From contig NC_079134.1 in the NCBI RefSeq assembly GCF_945859705.1, positions 47,422,402 to 47,486,401 of the forward strand: a stretch of 64,000 nt of DNA, read 5' to 3'. Below the pieces are notes generated by a model. It ran no database searches. It worked only from the letters and a program-made list of their open reading frames with translations, and was not told the DNA's origin. Origin of the DNA: Episyrphus balteatus. Its lineage: Eukaryota > Arthropoda > Insecta > Diptera > Syrphidae. Positions 47,788-58,840 of the stretch are shown piece after piece (the first letter of the stretch is position 1; each line of letters starts with the position of its first letter). Made by a program: the position numbers and the translations under genes.

Positions 47788-48285
47788 GGACAGACAGACA
47801 GAATTGCCGGACCCACTTTTTTGGCATTCTCCATCATCGTAATGTCATGTAAAATTGTTATCTCGAGTTCGATTTTTTTACGAATCCTAAACTTGCCCTA
47901 TAGTACCTATATCGCAAGTAAAAAACTTTTATTCCTAGGAATAAGCTCTAACTGAGGTTTATCTGAGTATTGAAAAATTGGCCCTAAGAAAACTATTTGA
48001 ATGAAAAAATTATAGTATTAAAAAACTTTCAAATGAAAAAACTATCGTTTAAGAAAACTATTCAAATGAAAAAACTATCGTTTAAGAAAATTATTTGAAT
48101 GAAAAAACTATTGGAATGAAAAAACTATCGTATAAAAAAAACTATTGGAATGAAAAAACTATCGTATACAAAAAACTATTCGAATGAAAAAACTATTCGA
48201 ATGAAAATAGTAACTAAATGAATGAATGAATGATTTAAAACTATCGAATGAATGAAAATTTTACAACTATCGATAGTTTGATAGT
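46785..48285. repeat. AAAACTATCGAATGAA minisatellite split by a DINE-like element
   Basis: Irregular tandem units with AAAACTATCG and ATTCGAATGAA occur at 46785-46868 and again at 47985-48285. The DINE-like element (46927-47925) separates the two blocks. Confidence 0.6.
46927..47925 (-). mobile_element. DINE-1/Helentron-like element, copy 3
   Basis: Reverse orientation. It begins with the complement of the 3' stem-loop (GCACGACTGGGGTCGCAC), contains a GACA microsatellite (47757-47800) and ends CTATATCGCAAGTAAAA. More diverged inside than copies 1 and 2. Confidence 0.65.
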
Positions 48286-48309
48286 TTTTATTTGATAGTT
48301 CCCATCACT

Positions 48310-48560
48310 AATTGCGATGACACCCAGTCCTATAACCCTGTCAACGCGTCCCAATGACATTGAAAGAGAGATAACACGGTCATCGAAAATAGTCAATGCG
48401 TTGACCCAAAAATGTGTGTCAACGCGAGTGTCATCGTACCCAATCAACGCAATGACAGCAGTTTTCGTTGACGATCACACGACGTAACACTCTTTGGACA
48501 GATAGTGACGTCATTTTTACGTCAGAGAGTCAACACGTTGACCGATTTCGTTGACCGTGT
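48310..48560. promoter_or_regulatory. cluster of GTCAACGC/GCGTTGAC palindromes with a CRE site
   Basis: At least seven GTCAAC or GTTGAC motifs, several paired as palindromes (GTCAATGCGTTGAC near 48391, GTCAACACGTTGAC near 48529). There is also one perfect TGACGTCA (48506-48513) followed by ACGTCA. Unusually GC-rich and non-repetitive elsewhere in the window. Could be a regulatory cluster or a degenerate satellite. Confidence 0.35.
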
Positions 48561-48619
48561 AATCATAGCTTTATCTTTAGTTTAAGAAAGAAAAAAGTTG
48601 ACAAATAAATATTTTTTAG

Positions 48620-48720
48620 ATATTTTTTTTTTTTTTACAAAAGCACACAACCTATTTTCTTATGACGTTATCACGTAAAATTATCGTCCGTAAACTGACT
48701 TTACAGACAACCACTTTTTT
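48620..48720 (+). repeat. dispersed repeat R2 (copy E, 3' end)
   Basis: Only the terminal block is left: GCACACAACCTATTTTCTTA to CTTTACAGACAACC. Confidence 0.65.
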
Positions 48721-51146
48721 TCTAAAATTGACGCTGAAGTCCTTGAGTCCGGACTCTGAGCCTTAGATAAATTCTTTCCACTCCCTGAACTTTGTTCCTG
48801 CTGTATTTCGGAGACATACAAAGTACATAAGAACTCAGTTAATGTAAGGTTTTATCGGTTCAAAACTATTTTTATTTCATTTCGCTGTACTGTATTCCCA
48901 CACTTGTCACAGCCATCTGATTTTCTTAATTGACTTAATTAAGCTTAAAGAAATGTTTATAATGGTTCACTTAACAATTTCCTTATAATTGAATTAGATC
49001 GACGAAAGGTTTTTGTGTACTTTTTTGTATTATTTTTCTTTTTTATTCAACCACCCTTGTTCTATAAATATCATGAAACATCAAACACAAGCCAATTTGT
49101 GTATTATCAAATTATGCAAGTTCGCCCTCTCGAAACCTAGAAAACAAACCTAATGATATTTCTTAAATTCAATAATATTTTAATTAATAGAAACGAAATT
49201 GACTTCTCTCTAAATCTGAATAGTAAAGGTCTATTAAAAGAGGGTCCCTCCAATGGCAGTGCCATTGCCAGTGGCACTGAAAGAACCACCCACACATTTC
49301 ATCAATTATTCCATAGGATTGGTTAACTAACGAGAATTTGAAGTGAACCGACCGACGAAAACTTTAGATACAGTCAGTGTACAGATATTGAATTTATCTA
49401 CCATGAAGAGGACAGGAGCAGAGATAGCAGCCATCAGATCATGGTTTTGATGGTTGATGATGGGCAACGACCAACCAAATAGTAAAAGATATAGAATCAT
49501 GTAATCAAAACAAATATCCACAACTAGAGACTGGTTGGGATTCGGTACGGTTCGGTCTGACTGGCCGCGTCCGTCTGTCGTCGATGTCGTAGATAGTCGT
49601 CGTCATCATCATCGTCGTCTGTCCAAACGAAGATATCAAATTTCAAATTTCCACTTAGGCAAACGCAATAAGCTATGAAAAGCGCACCACCATTAGCAGT
49701 TAAGCACATTAAGAGCTTTGTATTCGAAATGGAACATTAAACATTTATAGGATTTGCAGGACGACAACTTTTATGAGTGCGGCTTTTAAGCATAAACGAT
49801 GCACACATTAGTATTGGGGTGTACTTATACACCTTGTACCTATACCTACTATAGTAATATTATTCCATCTTCATACCTTTGTGAGCGCGCATACATAGTT
49901 AATGGCCTGAATACTGAACATCATTTTTATGTCAGTTTAATCTCCTTCTATATGTTGCTCCTGTATTATATCCTATAATAGTTGAAGTTTTGCAACTAAT
50001 AGCAGCCACAAGGACCAAATTTTTCGTTTGAAAAATTTTTTTTTAACAGGATAATTCAAAAAATGTTTTCCGGCGAAGGTATGAATGCATTTGATTTCAT
50101 TTTTATAGCTCTTTGAGAGACTATACGCACAGAAAAAAATGAATATAGTAATAATCATAATCTATTTAATTCATTTAAATTTGATTCATTTAAAGTCTAA
50201 TTTGGATATGTTTAACATTTTGCTGTATGTATTTATTATCGATTGTGACCATAGCAAAAAGAAGTGTCAAATAAACAATAGAACTAAAGGTATTACATAA
50301 ATCATCAGAGAAATATCCACAACTTTCAACTAGCTAGTAGTGTGATGATATCTTAGTGGTTAATTTATAAAATTACCTACTGTAATTGCATTCAAAATCT
50401 AAATAACATGCGCTCAAAACTTTACCTACCCACACTTATAAAAATCAAAGAACCCAACAAAAATTAGAAATTTTTAAGGATTTTTTAAATGGCCGTATCT
50501 TTATTATAGTTTCTTGAATTTCAAGACTTCTGAGATCAGTGGCTCCGGTTTTCGAGTTTTCAATTTCAATTTTGACAAAAAAAAAGGACTAAAGACCAAT
50601 AAACTAGGTTAATTTTAAAAATTTTAATAACATCTTTAGTTCAGTTCTATATAAGTATTGAAAATTTTTTTTGTGAAAAATATGTTCGCATTTTTAACAA
50701 GAATTTGAAAAAAGCAAGCAAAATACACTGTAAAAAATCATCTGGAAAAGGCGTTATTGAGTAACATTTTTTCTTCTGATTATGAAAAATCAATTTACTC
50801 AGGTGAAATATCATCCTTCAGTTTATTATATTTACTATTTTTAAAACAAAAAACAACAAATCGCAAAAATTGCAAAAAAAAGCTGTTGTTATGTTTTCGA
50901 TTATCTAAAGAAAAATATATAAAATACAAACTTATATATACAATATCTTAAAAGTTAAAGGTATTAACTTTATTTAAAGCATTTTTTTTCAACTAACCAA
51001 GTTTCTTTTCATTTTTAATTTTGATCATTTAAGGTGGGAGTACAAAGTGTTTTTCACGAAAAGAAAAATTAACAAAAAAGTAATATCGTAGTTCTTCGTA
51101 TTTCTTCCTATCAGGTATAAGAAAATTAAAATTTCCGGTTAGTGGG
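48721..51146. other. intergenic, mostly single-copy looking
   Basis: 49240-49720 is GC-richer, with TCGTCGTCATCATCATCG and a GGCAGTGCCATTGCCAGTGG inverted motif. Possible enhancer DNA; no gene supported. Confidence 0.4.
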
Positions 51147-51420
51147 TAAAAAATACTTTACCCATTTTCGTTTGCGATTAAGTATCGCAAGCGAAAATGG
51201 AAAAAGTATTTTACTCCGAAATCTTACCATCACTTATGTAAAATTTTGATATTTATATTGAATGATAAACAAAGTTGAACTGGTTTAATTGCTTGGTCAG
51301 TTATAAATTTGTATTAATTACTTTGTTTGCGTCCTAACTGCGGATCACTGTGGCGTATGTGTAACTTTTCTGTATTGAAATATCTTATTGGTTAATACAA
51401 ATTTTAGAAATTGTAAAATA
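51147..51420 (+). repeat. dispersed repeat R1 (copy 3) with inverted start
   Basis: Same family as 2470-2760. The first 60 bp form a near-perfect hairpin: the ACTTTACCCATTTTCG end is followed at once by its reverse complement. Confidence 0.7.
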
Positions 51421-52531
51421 CGGTTAGAAATTTTTGTATTTCTTAATTACATTTTTATGAAACTTTTTCACTTAAAAATACCAGCAAATAATTTAGATCA
51501 GTACAAAGAGTATATCAGAAATTTCGTGCGCCTCTGTCATGTATTTTATTTAAAATCTTTTTTGACTTAGACTTTTTTTTTGAAGTTACGAAGGTTCCTT
51601 TAATAGAAATGTCCTCGTCGCCGATCAAAAAAAAAAATTAATTAATTTTTAAGAAGAAAGAAAACAGAAAACTAAAATAATGAAAATAAATTCATAATTT
51701 TTTTTTAATGTTTTGTGGACTTTAAAAATAAAATTCATTTTGGACTACAGGCCATAGAAACTTTTTAAATTGTAATTAATTTTTGAAAATAAACCTCTTT
51801 TCCATAAAAAAAAAATAGTTCATTCGAACTTGCATCCCTTGAGTTATTGGTTGAAAGTTACATAAAGAAATTTCTATTTCAATCTTTAAATTTAACACGG
51901 TTAAATGTTATATATTTTCCCTTTCTGGCAGTTTTTTTTTGTCACCAGCTCTTTATAAATTAAATGGAATTGAAATTGAAATTTAATGGAATTGTTATTC
52001 TTATGAATAACAACTTATGTATATGGAATGATACACGATGAAGCTATATGATGTATACCTTTAAATATTAATTTTTTTAATAGGGCCAAATATTATGTGC
52101 AAATTGAACTCTCCTTACATATTTGATCCGATCGATGTAAAACTACTTTATGAGTCATTCTCGGAAACAATTAATATTGGTCTAGTTCAATTATATAGTT
52201 GCTTCCATTATTGTAGGTTTAATTTTGACTCGTCAGAAAGAAAACCAAATCAAATCACATTTATGTTATGTTCGTGCTACTTGCATTCATGAGTCACCAT
52301 AAATACCTCTTGCATTCTCATAATTTAGCCTGATAAAACATTTTACAATTCCAATCAATAAAATGACTCAGAAGTTGGTTTATATCCAAATAATAGGAAT
52401 TAGTTATTTAGGTACTATTAACAACTAGTCAAATAGTTTTTCAAATAGCATAATACCTAATAATGAGGGATTTTTTGCATTCTTCAAATGCAAAAAGTGT
52501 TCTTAAAAAGTTACCAAACTTTAATGTATAT
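51421..52531. other. intergenic
   Basis: A 65-codon frame at 52095-52292 sits after an acceptor-like TTTTTTTAATAG but has no family match. Nothing else seen. Confidence 0.4.
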
Positions 52532-54250
52532 TAGGGTGGGTCAAAAAAATCGAAATTCTTTTTTTTTTTGATTTGGTACTCCGAAAAATCGATTGCTAGA
52601 CACCTCTAGAATATACACACCAAATATGAGATCTTTATATTAATGGGAAGGTCCTCCGCTTTGCAATTTTCCATTTTTACATCAAGCTTCTACTAAACAA
52701 AAATTATTTTTTTGTTAATTGACTTTTTATCAAATTTCTTTTCATATTCTTGTAGGAAATTGAACGCGCTACAAAAAAGGCCTCCTACACTTTTTTCGTT
52801 TATCTAACCATTTAATAGATATTTGAGGTCCAAACATCGAGAAAATCTTTAAAAATGCGTTTTTTGTTCTTAATTTTGTAACAAATTGAAAAATTATAAT
52901 AACACTGATCAACAAGGTTTTTGCCACAACAACCAAAATATACTTTTCTAGTAGTTTTTGATGTGCTGAAATCGAATCTGAAGTCAAAAAATTGTTATTG
53001 GCCTCCGTTTTTGCAATATTATAGTTAGAAAATGTCAAAAAAAGTCATTTTGGCTGTTTCCGAGGCTATGTTTTATGTGGGGTAGTTCATTATGAATTAA
53101 TTTGTAACGGTGCCTATAAGAGCTAGTTTTATTCTTTCAAAAAATGTTTAAATCTTTCCGATATCTCTTTAACTGCCCGAGATATTTAAAATTTAAGTAG
53201 CGGTCTTTGAATCAGAAACAACACAGGCATACAAAATTAAACTGTTTTTGCCACAAGAACCAAAATATACTTTTCTGAAGGTTTTTTGGTTGCTGAACTC
53301 GAATCCGCAGTCAGAAAAATTCTATTAGCCTTTGTTCTTGAATTATTACCGTTAGAAAATGCAAAAAACGGTTTTTTTTTATAACGGTAATATTTCAAGA
53401 ACGGAGGCTAATAGAATTTTTCTGATTGCGTATTCGAGTTCAGTAACCCATAAACCTTCAGAAAAGTATATTTTGGTTCTTGTGGCAAAAATTCTTTGAC
53501 CAGTGACTTAAACTTTAGATTAAATTTAGTTTCCCTTTGGCTTACTAACTGAAACTTAAGATATCTCGAGCAATTATAGAGATATCGGGAATATTTAAAC
53601 AGTTTTGGAAAGAAGAATATCTTTTTTTATAATCACCTATACAAATTTGTTTATAATGAATTGCCCCACATAAAAACCGAAGCTCGAAAACAGCCAAAAT
53701 GACGATTTTTAGCATTTTACAACGGTAATATTTAAAAAACGGATTCCAATAAAATTTTTCGGATTCGGATTTAGCACCTCAAAAAATACTATAAAAGTGT
53801 ATTTTGGTTCTTGTGGCAAAACAAAAGTTAAATTTTGTTGACCAGTGTAATCAAAGGCGCAAGACTTATTCTTGTAGAAAATTCAATGCTTCACAAAAAA
53901 GGTCTAACTTCTAAACGGTCAAAGCAATCAATTTGATGCCAAGGAATTTTTTTGTAAAACGTTCAAGCCCCTACAAGAAAACATCTTGCTAACTTGATAA
54001 TAATGAACTTTCGGTAAATTAAAACATTTTTAATAGTAAAAAATGTTTTTATAATTTTTTTTAACTTTGACCTCAAATATCTTTAGAATGGTTAGATTAA
54101 TGAAAAAAGTTAACAAGACCTTTTTTGTGGAGCAATGAATTTCCTACAAAAAATAAGTCTTGCGCGTTTGATTATTATAATTTTTCAATTTGTTACAAAA
54201 TTAAGAACAAAAAACGAATTTTTAAAGATTTTCTTGATTTTTGAACCTCA
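52532..54250. mobile_element. TIR/foldback element F1, copy 2, right-truncated and interrupted
   Basis: The left end matches 15137 (AGGGTGGGTCAAAAAAATCG). The inner segment TTTTGTAACAAATTGAAAAA (about 52874-52893) occurs again in complement near 54190, so the copy is a large palindrome. The right terminal repeat is missing after about 54250. A 945-bp element (52903-53847) is inserted in its left arm. Confidence 0.7.
52903..53847. mobile_element. CACTG...CAGTG element, 945 bp, TAA duplication
   Basis: Ends CACTGATCAACAAGG and TTTTGTTGACCAGTG, with TAA on both sides. The uninterrupted sequence (complement near 15575 and 54175: ATTATAATAATC) shows that one TAA is the original target. Internal GCCACAAGAACCAAAATATA blocks are repeated in both senses. 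No transposase frame. Confidence 0.75.
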
Positions 54251-56147
54251 AAAAGAAAGGGTGAAAGTGTAGTACGTCTATATTCCAAACCTTTGCTCAA
54301 CTAATGTCACAATTGCAAGGCGTATAATAATTCCTGCTTATGCTATCAGCTCACTCTCCTGTGCGTATCCTGGATTGTAATTATCCAAAAGAGCTGATTT
54401 ATATGTCATCTATAGCTCCTGTTGTTGTTCCCTGATTAAACACAAATAGTCAAGGGTCCTTCATACACATAACAACAGAAAAAATGAAAAATGTGTTGTT
54501 TGTTTGTTTGTTTGTCTTTATAATCTTCTAGCTTCCCTTTAACAGGAGCCTTTTGCAAATCCCATCCAATGCCCAGGATATTATACTTTCTGTTGTCGTT
54601 CTTTTTTTCAAATATTCTAGTCCAAAATAAATCGCGGACTCCTGATACACTCATTACTCAGTCATCAGTGTTCTATGCTGTATAGTCATTTCGTTTACTT
54701 TGCCACGGATAATACCGGGATTTATGCATAAAGCATCATTATCCCATCCGCATCACTTGTTCTTGCCTTCATCATATACACTGGATTGCAATACTCTTGT
54801 AGTGGATCTGTTTTGATGACGTTTGTCCATGAGATAATGAAATGCCTGATGTATTGCTAAAGTTAAACACTCTGTTACACTTTTTTAAAGATAGAAATTC
54901 ATCCTTAAAAATGCGAATAGAAAATAGGTACTGAAAAACTTTAATAAAATCTAAGAGACTTTGAAAGAAATTTACTAAAGAAATGTCCTAAAAAAATGCT
55001 GGCCTAAACTAAAAAGTTTAACAAATCAAAAGACTTTATGTTAAAACTTTTTTTCAAGGGCAAATGGGTTATCCTTAAATAAGCGACATGGATAATATTA
55101 GTCTGATCCTAGCTGAAATATTTAAACAAGATAGATACATTTGATTTTATTTTGTGTCTACAAAAAGACCCAAAAATAGAATATTTCTATCAATTGCGTA
55201 ATTTTGTACTCCTCCAAACATTTTTGAAGTTAAATTATTGATAGCAATAACAACAACACGAGTATCCTTGGATGTATCAATAAAAGTAAAATAATGATAA
55301 TAAACAAGACACTCATCACAAATTAATTGGCCCATAAACAATAGATATATATTCATAATTTTCATCAACAAAATAAAAGCCAGAACAAAAAGCAGAAGAG
55401 CAAAACGTGCCGATATCGAAAGAGAGGAAATCCATGCAAAAGTTAGTGTATTCTATAAAAATGCGAGCAAGTGTGAGCAGATATAATATCTTTGTTTGTG
55501 ATTTTTTCACACAAGTTTCTTGGAAATTATTCGACCGTTCAAGTTGATATTATAGCAAATTAAGTCCGAGAGTAGATTAAACTGTTTCTACTTTATTAAC
55601 ATCCCAAAAGATACAATACAAACAATTTTTCCTTTTATTTGTTTTGGGTGTTTTTGGTTTGGTTTCGATGGTAGATTTTTTGGAGTTTGGTGAGGCAATG
55701 AAATTGCTCAAATAGGCCACCTTGGCGCCATATCGCCATCGACTTCATCATAGAGGAATGGTTTTCTATAGTTGATTTTTTATAATACAAACAATTTTAT
55801 ATTCTTTATAAACACGCCAGTCTTTTTTCTATAAATCCGCACTCAAACAATATCGTTGTTTTGTGGGGTTAATCGTGGTTATAATTTTGAAATATTCGAG
55901 TATCTCCCTTTAATGTGATATAATTTTTGAAAATTATACAATTAAGTATTTTATGTTTGGAATTTTTGTTCATATTTATGCTGGTGAATATGAAAATGAC
56001 CACCTGTAACTTATGAATATGAAAGGCTAGCAATTAATACTTCTCTTCGTGTTGAATTGAGTATAGTTAAAAATAAAATCTATAATCCAAAATATATATT
56101 TCTGTAGCCAAAATATTTTGTTGGTATTTTTCTAATTAAGTCACAAA
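54251..56147. other. intergenic, nothing firm
   Basis: A 72-codon ATG frame on the minus strand (54654-54436) has ordinary amino-acid composition but no recognised family. 55560-55760 is GC-richer. Confidence 0.4.
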
Positions 56148-56150
56148 TAA

Positions 56151-57048
56151 CACTGGCCAACAATTTTCAACTTTTTAAAATTTTCTAGAGAGGTGTATAT
56201 CAAATTTTATAGATTTGGGTTCAGTAAGCTCAAAAATAATATTGGTTTCTTTCTAGCAGCTCTAGTTTTTGAAATACCTATTTAATTTTTCACATTTCAC
56301 ATTTTTCTTATTTTGAGGGTTTATTAAAGTTTTCCAGAAAAAATTATATTAAACTCAATGTATTTGGAGTCAGTAAACCTAAAAATCACATTCATTTTTT
56401 TCTAGGAGCTCTATTTTTTGAAATATTTTAGTTTTACACATTTTGGGGGTAATTTCGTACTTATTTTAAAGTCATGCTTATTTTAACTGTTTGTTAAGAT
56501 TTTCCAGAAATGTTCTTATTAAACCTAATGCATTTGGGTTCACTTCTTCTTCTTCCTTTTTCTCGGCGCTGTTATGATCTCGATGTCGAGGGGATCATAA
56601 CTATCCCACGTAACTGCTTCACACTAGTGATCCGCCTGTGGGGTTCGCCGGGTTGACCTCAGAAATCGGCGGCAAGCCTCCCGGTTTTGTATTGTTCCAT
56701 TTCTAAGGCCAACTGAATGCTGGTGGTTTTGCATTTGCTTGTACCAGGAGTTTTTAGGCCTACCTTTCTTTCTATTTCGTGTTGAAACGTTGTATGCATT
56801 TGGGTTCACTAAGCCTAAAAATCACACTGGTTGCTTTCTAGGAGCTCTATTTTTTTAGATATTTTAACTTTTCACATTTTTGGGGTAATTTCATACTATT
56901 TTTTTTAGATTTCATTATTACAAGCGTAACTCAAAAAATTGTATGAATTTCTATGAATTTTCATGTTTGAATAAATAAAAAAACTAATGTCATTTTTGGT
57001 AAGAAATGATAAACAACGGTCTGGAAAATTTTTGTGTGTTGGGCAGTG
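56151..57048. mobile_element. CACTG...CAGTG element, second member, TAA duplication
   Basis: Ends CACTGGCCAACAATTTTC and GTGTTGGGCAGTG, TAA at 56148-56150 and 57049-57051. Inside are three diverged tandem units of about 150-170 bp containing CTAGGAGCTCTATTTTTT. A LINE tail is inserted in the last unit. Same termini class and duplication as 52903-53847. Confidence 0.7.
56545..56793 (-). mobile_element. 5'-truncated LINE tail with 17-bp target duplication
   Basis: Flanked by exact repeats ATGCATTTGGGTTCACT (56528-56544 and 56794-56810). The minus strand encodes the end of an ORF2-type protein (KKGRPKNSWYKQMQ..., ...NREACRRFLRS) with a TGA-type stop near 56624, a short 3' UTR, and a GAAGAAGAAGA tail. 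Basic GRPKxxW and EAxRRxLRS-like motifs are typical of the C-terminus of RTE/L2-type LINEs. Typical 5'-truncated insertion. Confidence 0.8.
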
Positions 57049-57051
57049 TAA

Positions 57052-57764
57052 TATAAAGTCCTTTACACAGACTACTTTTTTTCCGATTTAAATAGAACAA
57101 ACAATAAAATCTAAACTAAAAAGCTGCTTAACCACGATACTTACACTCCACAATCTACTTATGTTCAATCAGGGCGTACGCACCATTGGGGCAGCCGGGA
57201 CATGGCCTCGGAGCCCTCGACGTATGCCAGGGCCCCTGAGAAGTTAAGTAGGGAAGATATCTGTTACTATAAATAAAACAACGAAGCAAACATATCTTAT
57301 AATCACTGTGCTTTCTATTTCACTTTAAATTAAAGCCTTTTTGCATTCTGCATTGATAGCTGACCACCCAATTGACCGTAATTTTATCGGGCCCCCACAA
57401 AATTTAATGGTTTTCTCTTAAATGCAAAATAAAAATGAACATTATGATAATTTTAAAACCTTTACAGGACTGCCCAGGCGTTCTTTTGAGGAACAGGGGC
57501 CTCAACAATATAAATGTTAAGAGACAAACAGACATATGCATTTATATAAGGGTGGTCGTTATTTTAAAAAAAGTTGGAATTTTTTTGCTCCCAAGGGCTT
57601 ATATTGTTGAAAATAAATAAAAAATTTTGGAACAAGTTTCAAGTCTGAAACTTAATTCTAACCCGTGCCTACAAGCGGTTGAAGTTTCTTATATGGGAAT
57701 GAATTGGGGTTTTGGATCTTGTCCCATCAATTTTAAATTCCAGCCAAACTATTTGCTCCAAAGA
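57052..57764. other. intergenic with GGGCCCC-type fragments
   Basis: 57170-57510 recalls the repeat at 43380-44045 (GGGCCCCTGAG, GGGCCCCCACAAAA, GGGGCCTCAACA). No gene. Confidence 0.4.
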
Positions 57765-58840
57765 TTTGCGCATACATGTGCAAAAAATTGGTATTTCAAA
57801 ATGGTTTTTGACCGAATAACGGGAAAAACAAGTTGACCTGTTTTAACCGTTTTTATTTTTATCTTTTTTTCTTCAACAGATAAATAAATGAAATTTATAT
57901 TGTAGATAGATAATAGATAGGACTATATCTGTACAATTTTGAGATAACTGTAAAATAAAGTTTTATTATTCAACAGGTTCTATGTTTTGATCTAAAGCAA
58001 ATACAAATTTGATTTAACTTTATTGAGCATTAATTGATGATGTTACCTTTCATTTGATATATCATACATAACTGTACATTCACTACATACACAATGTTAA
58101 ATTAAAAAACTTGCGAAATACCTCAAAACACCTGTGGAGATCTGTTGATCATGAACATGAACAGCCACCAGGGTGGGAAGTACCGTAATATCAGTTTGGA
58201 ATTTCGACATGGTTGGCTTTAAAAAATTTTAACTTGTTTTCTAGGCATCGCAGAAATAAGGTTGAAACGTCATATGAAAGGTGAAATTATAAGCTTTTAC
58301 ATGATATAAAATTGTATAGGTTGTCTAAAAAAATTGATTCAATAGCGTGAGTACATAAAATTATATGTTTTTTTTGCTTTTTTTGATGAATTTAAAAAAT
58401 TCTAGCTCTTTTTGTAGATGCCTAATAGACATAATCGATATATATATTTTGAGCTCAAGCAATAAGCTTTCAGATGGTATAAAATTTATTATAGGTTGTT
58501 ATATCAAAAAAAAAAAATGAATTTTTGGGTGATGGAAATGATTTTTTCACCTTTTTCATAAGAAATGATTGTTTTTAATAAATTATTTTTATACTTTTTG
58601 CGCTTTTTAATGGTATAATTTTTTTTTGTAAGCTTTTAAAATAAAAAAAATTAATATACCTAATGAGAAAAGAAAAAAGGTAATTTTTTTTAGATTTTTC
58701 TTGTAAATTATGATTGTGTGAAATAAATAAACACTTCAATTGACTCATTTTAAAAGCACACAACCTGTTTTCTTACGACGACGTTATCACGTAAAATCAT
58801 CGTCCGTCAACCGGCTTTACAGACGACAACCTCTTTTTTT
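57765..58840 (+). repeat. dispersed repeat R2 (copy F)
   Basis: Middle and 3' parts of the family: GCGCATACATGTGCAAAAAA, GAACAGCCACCAGGGTGGGA, GTGGTATAAAAT-like block, and CGTCCGTCAACCGGCTTTAC end. Confidence 0.65.

Noticed and set aside
49524..49709. ATG frame with a leader-like start and an Asp run (DDDDDDDD)
   Set aside because: Considered as the missing Wnt4 signal exon; no donor in the required phase with good consensus, and the Asp run is a GTC/ATC microsatellite.
52095..52292. 65-codon ATG frame after an acceptor-like tract
   Set aside because: No homology and no donor of quality; insufficient support.
54436..54654. 72-codon ATG frame on the minus strand
   Set aside because: Reasonable composition but no family, no upstream promoter and isolated among repeats.
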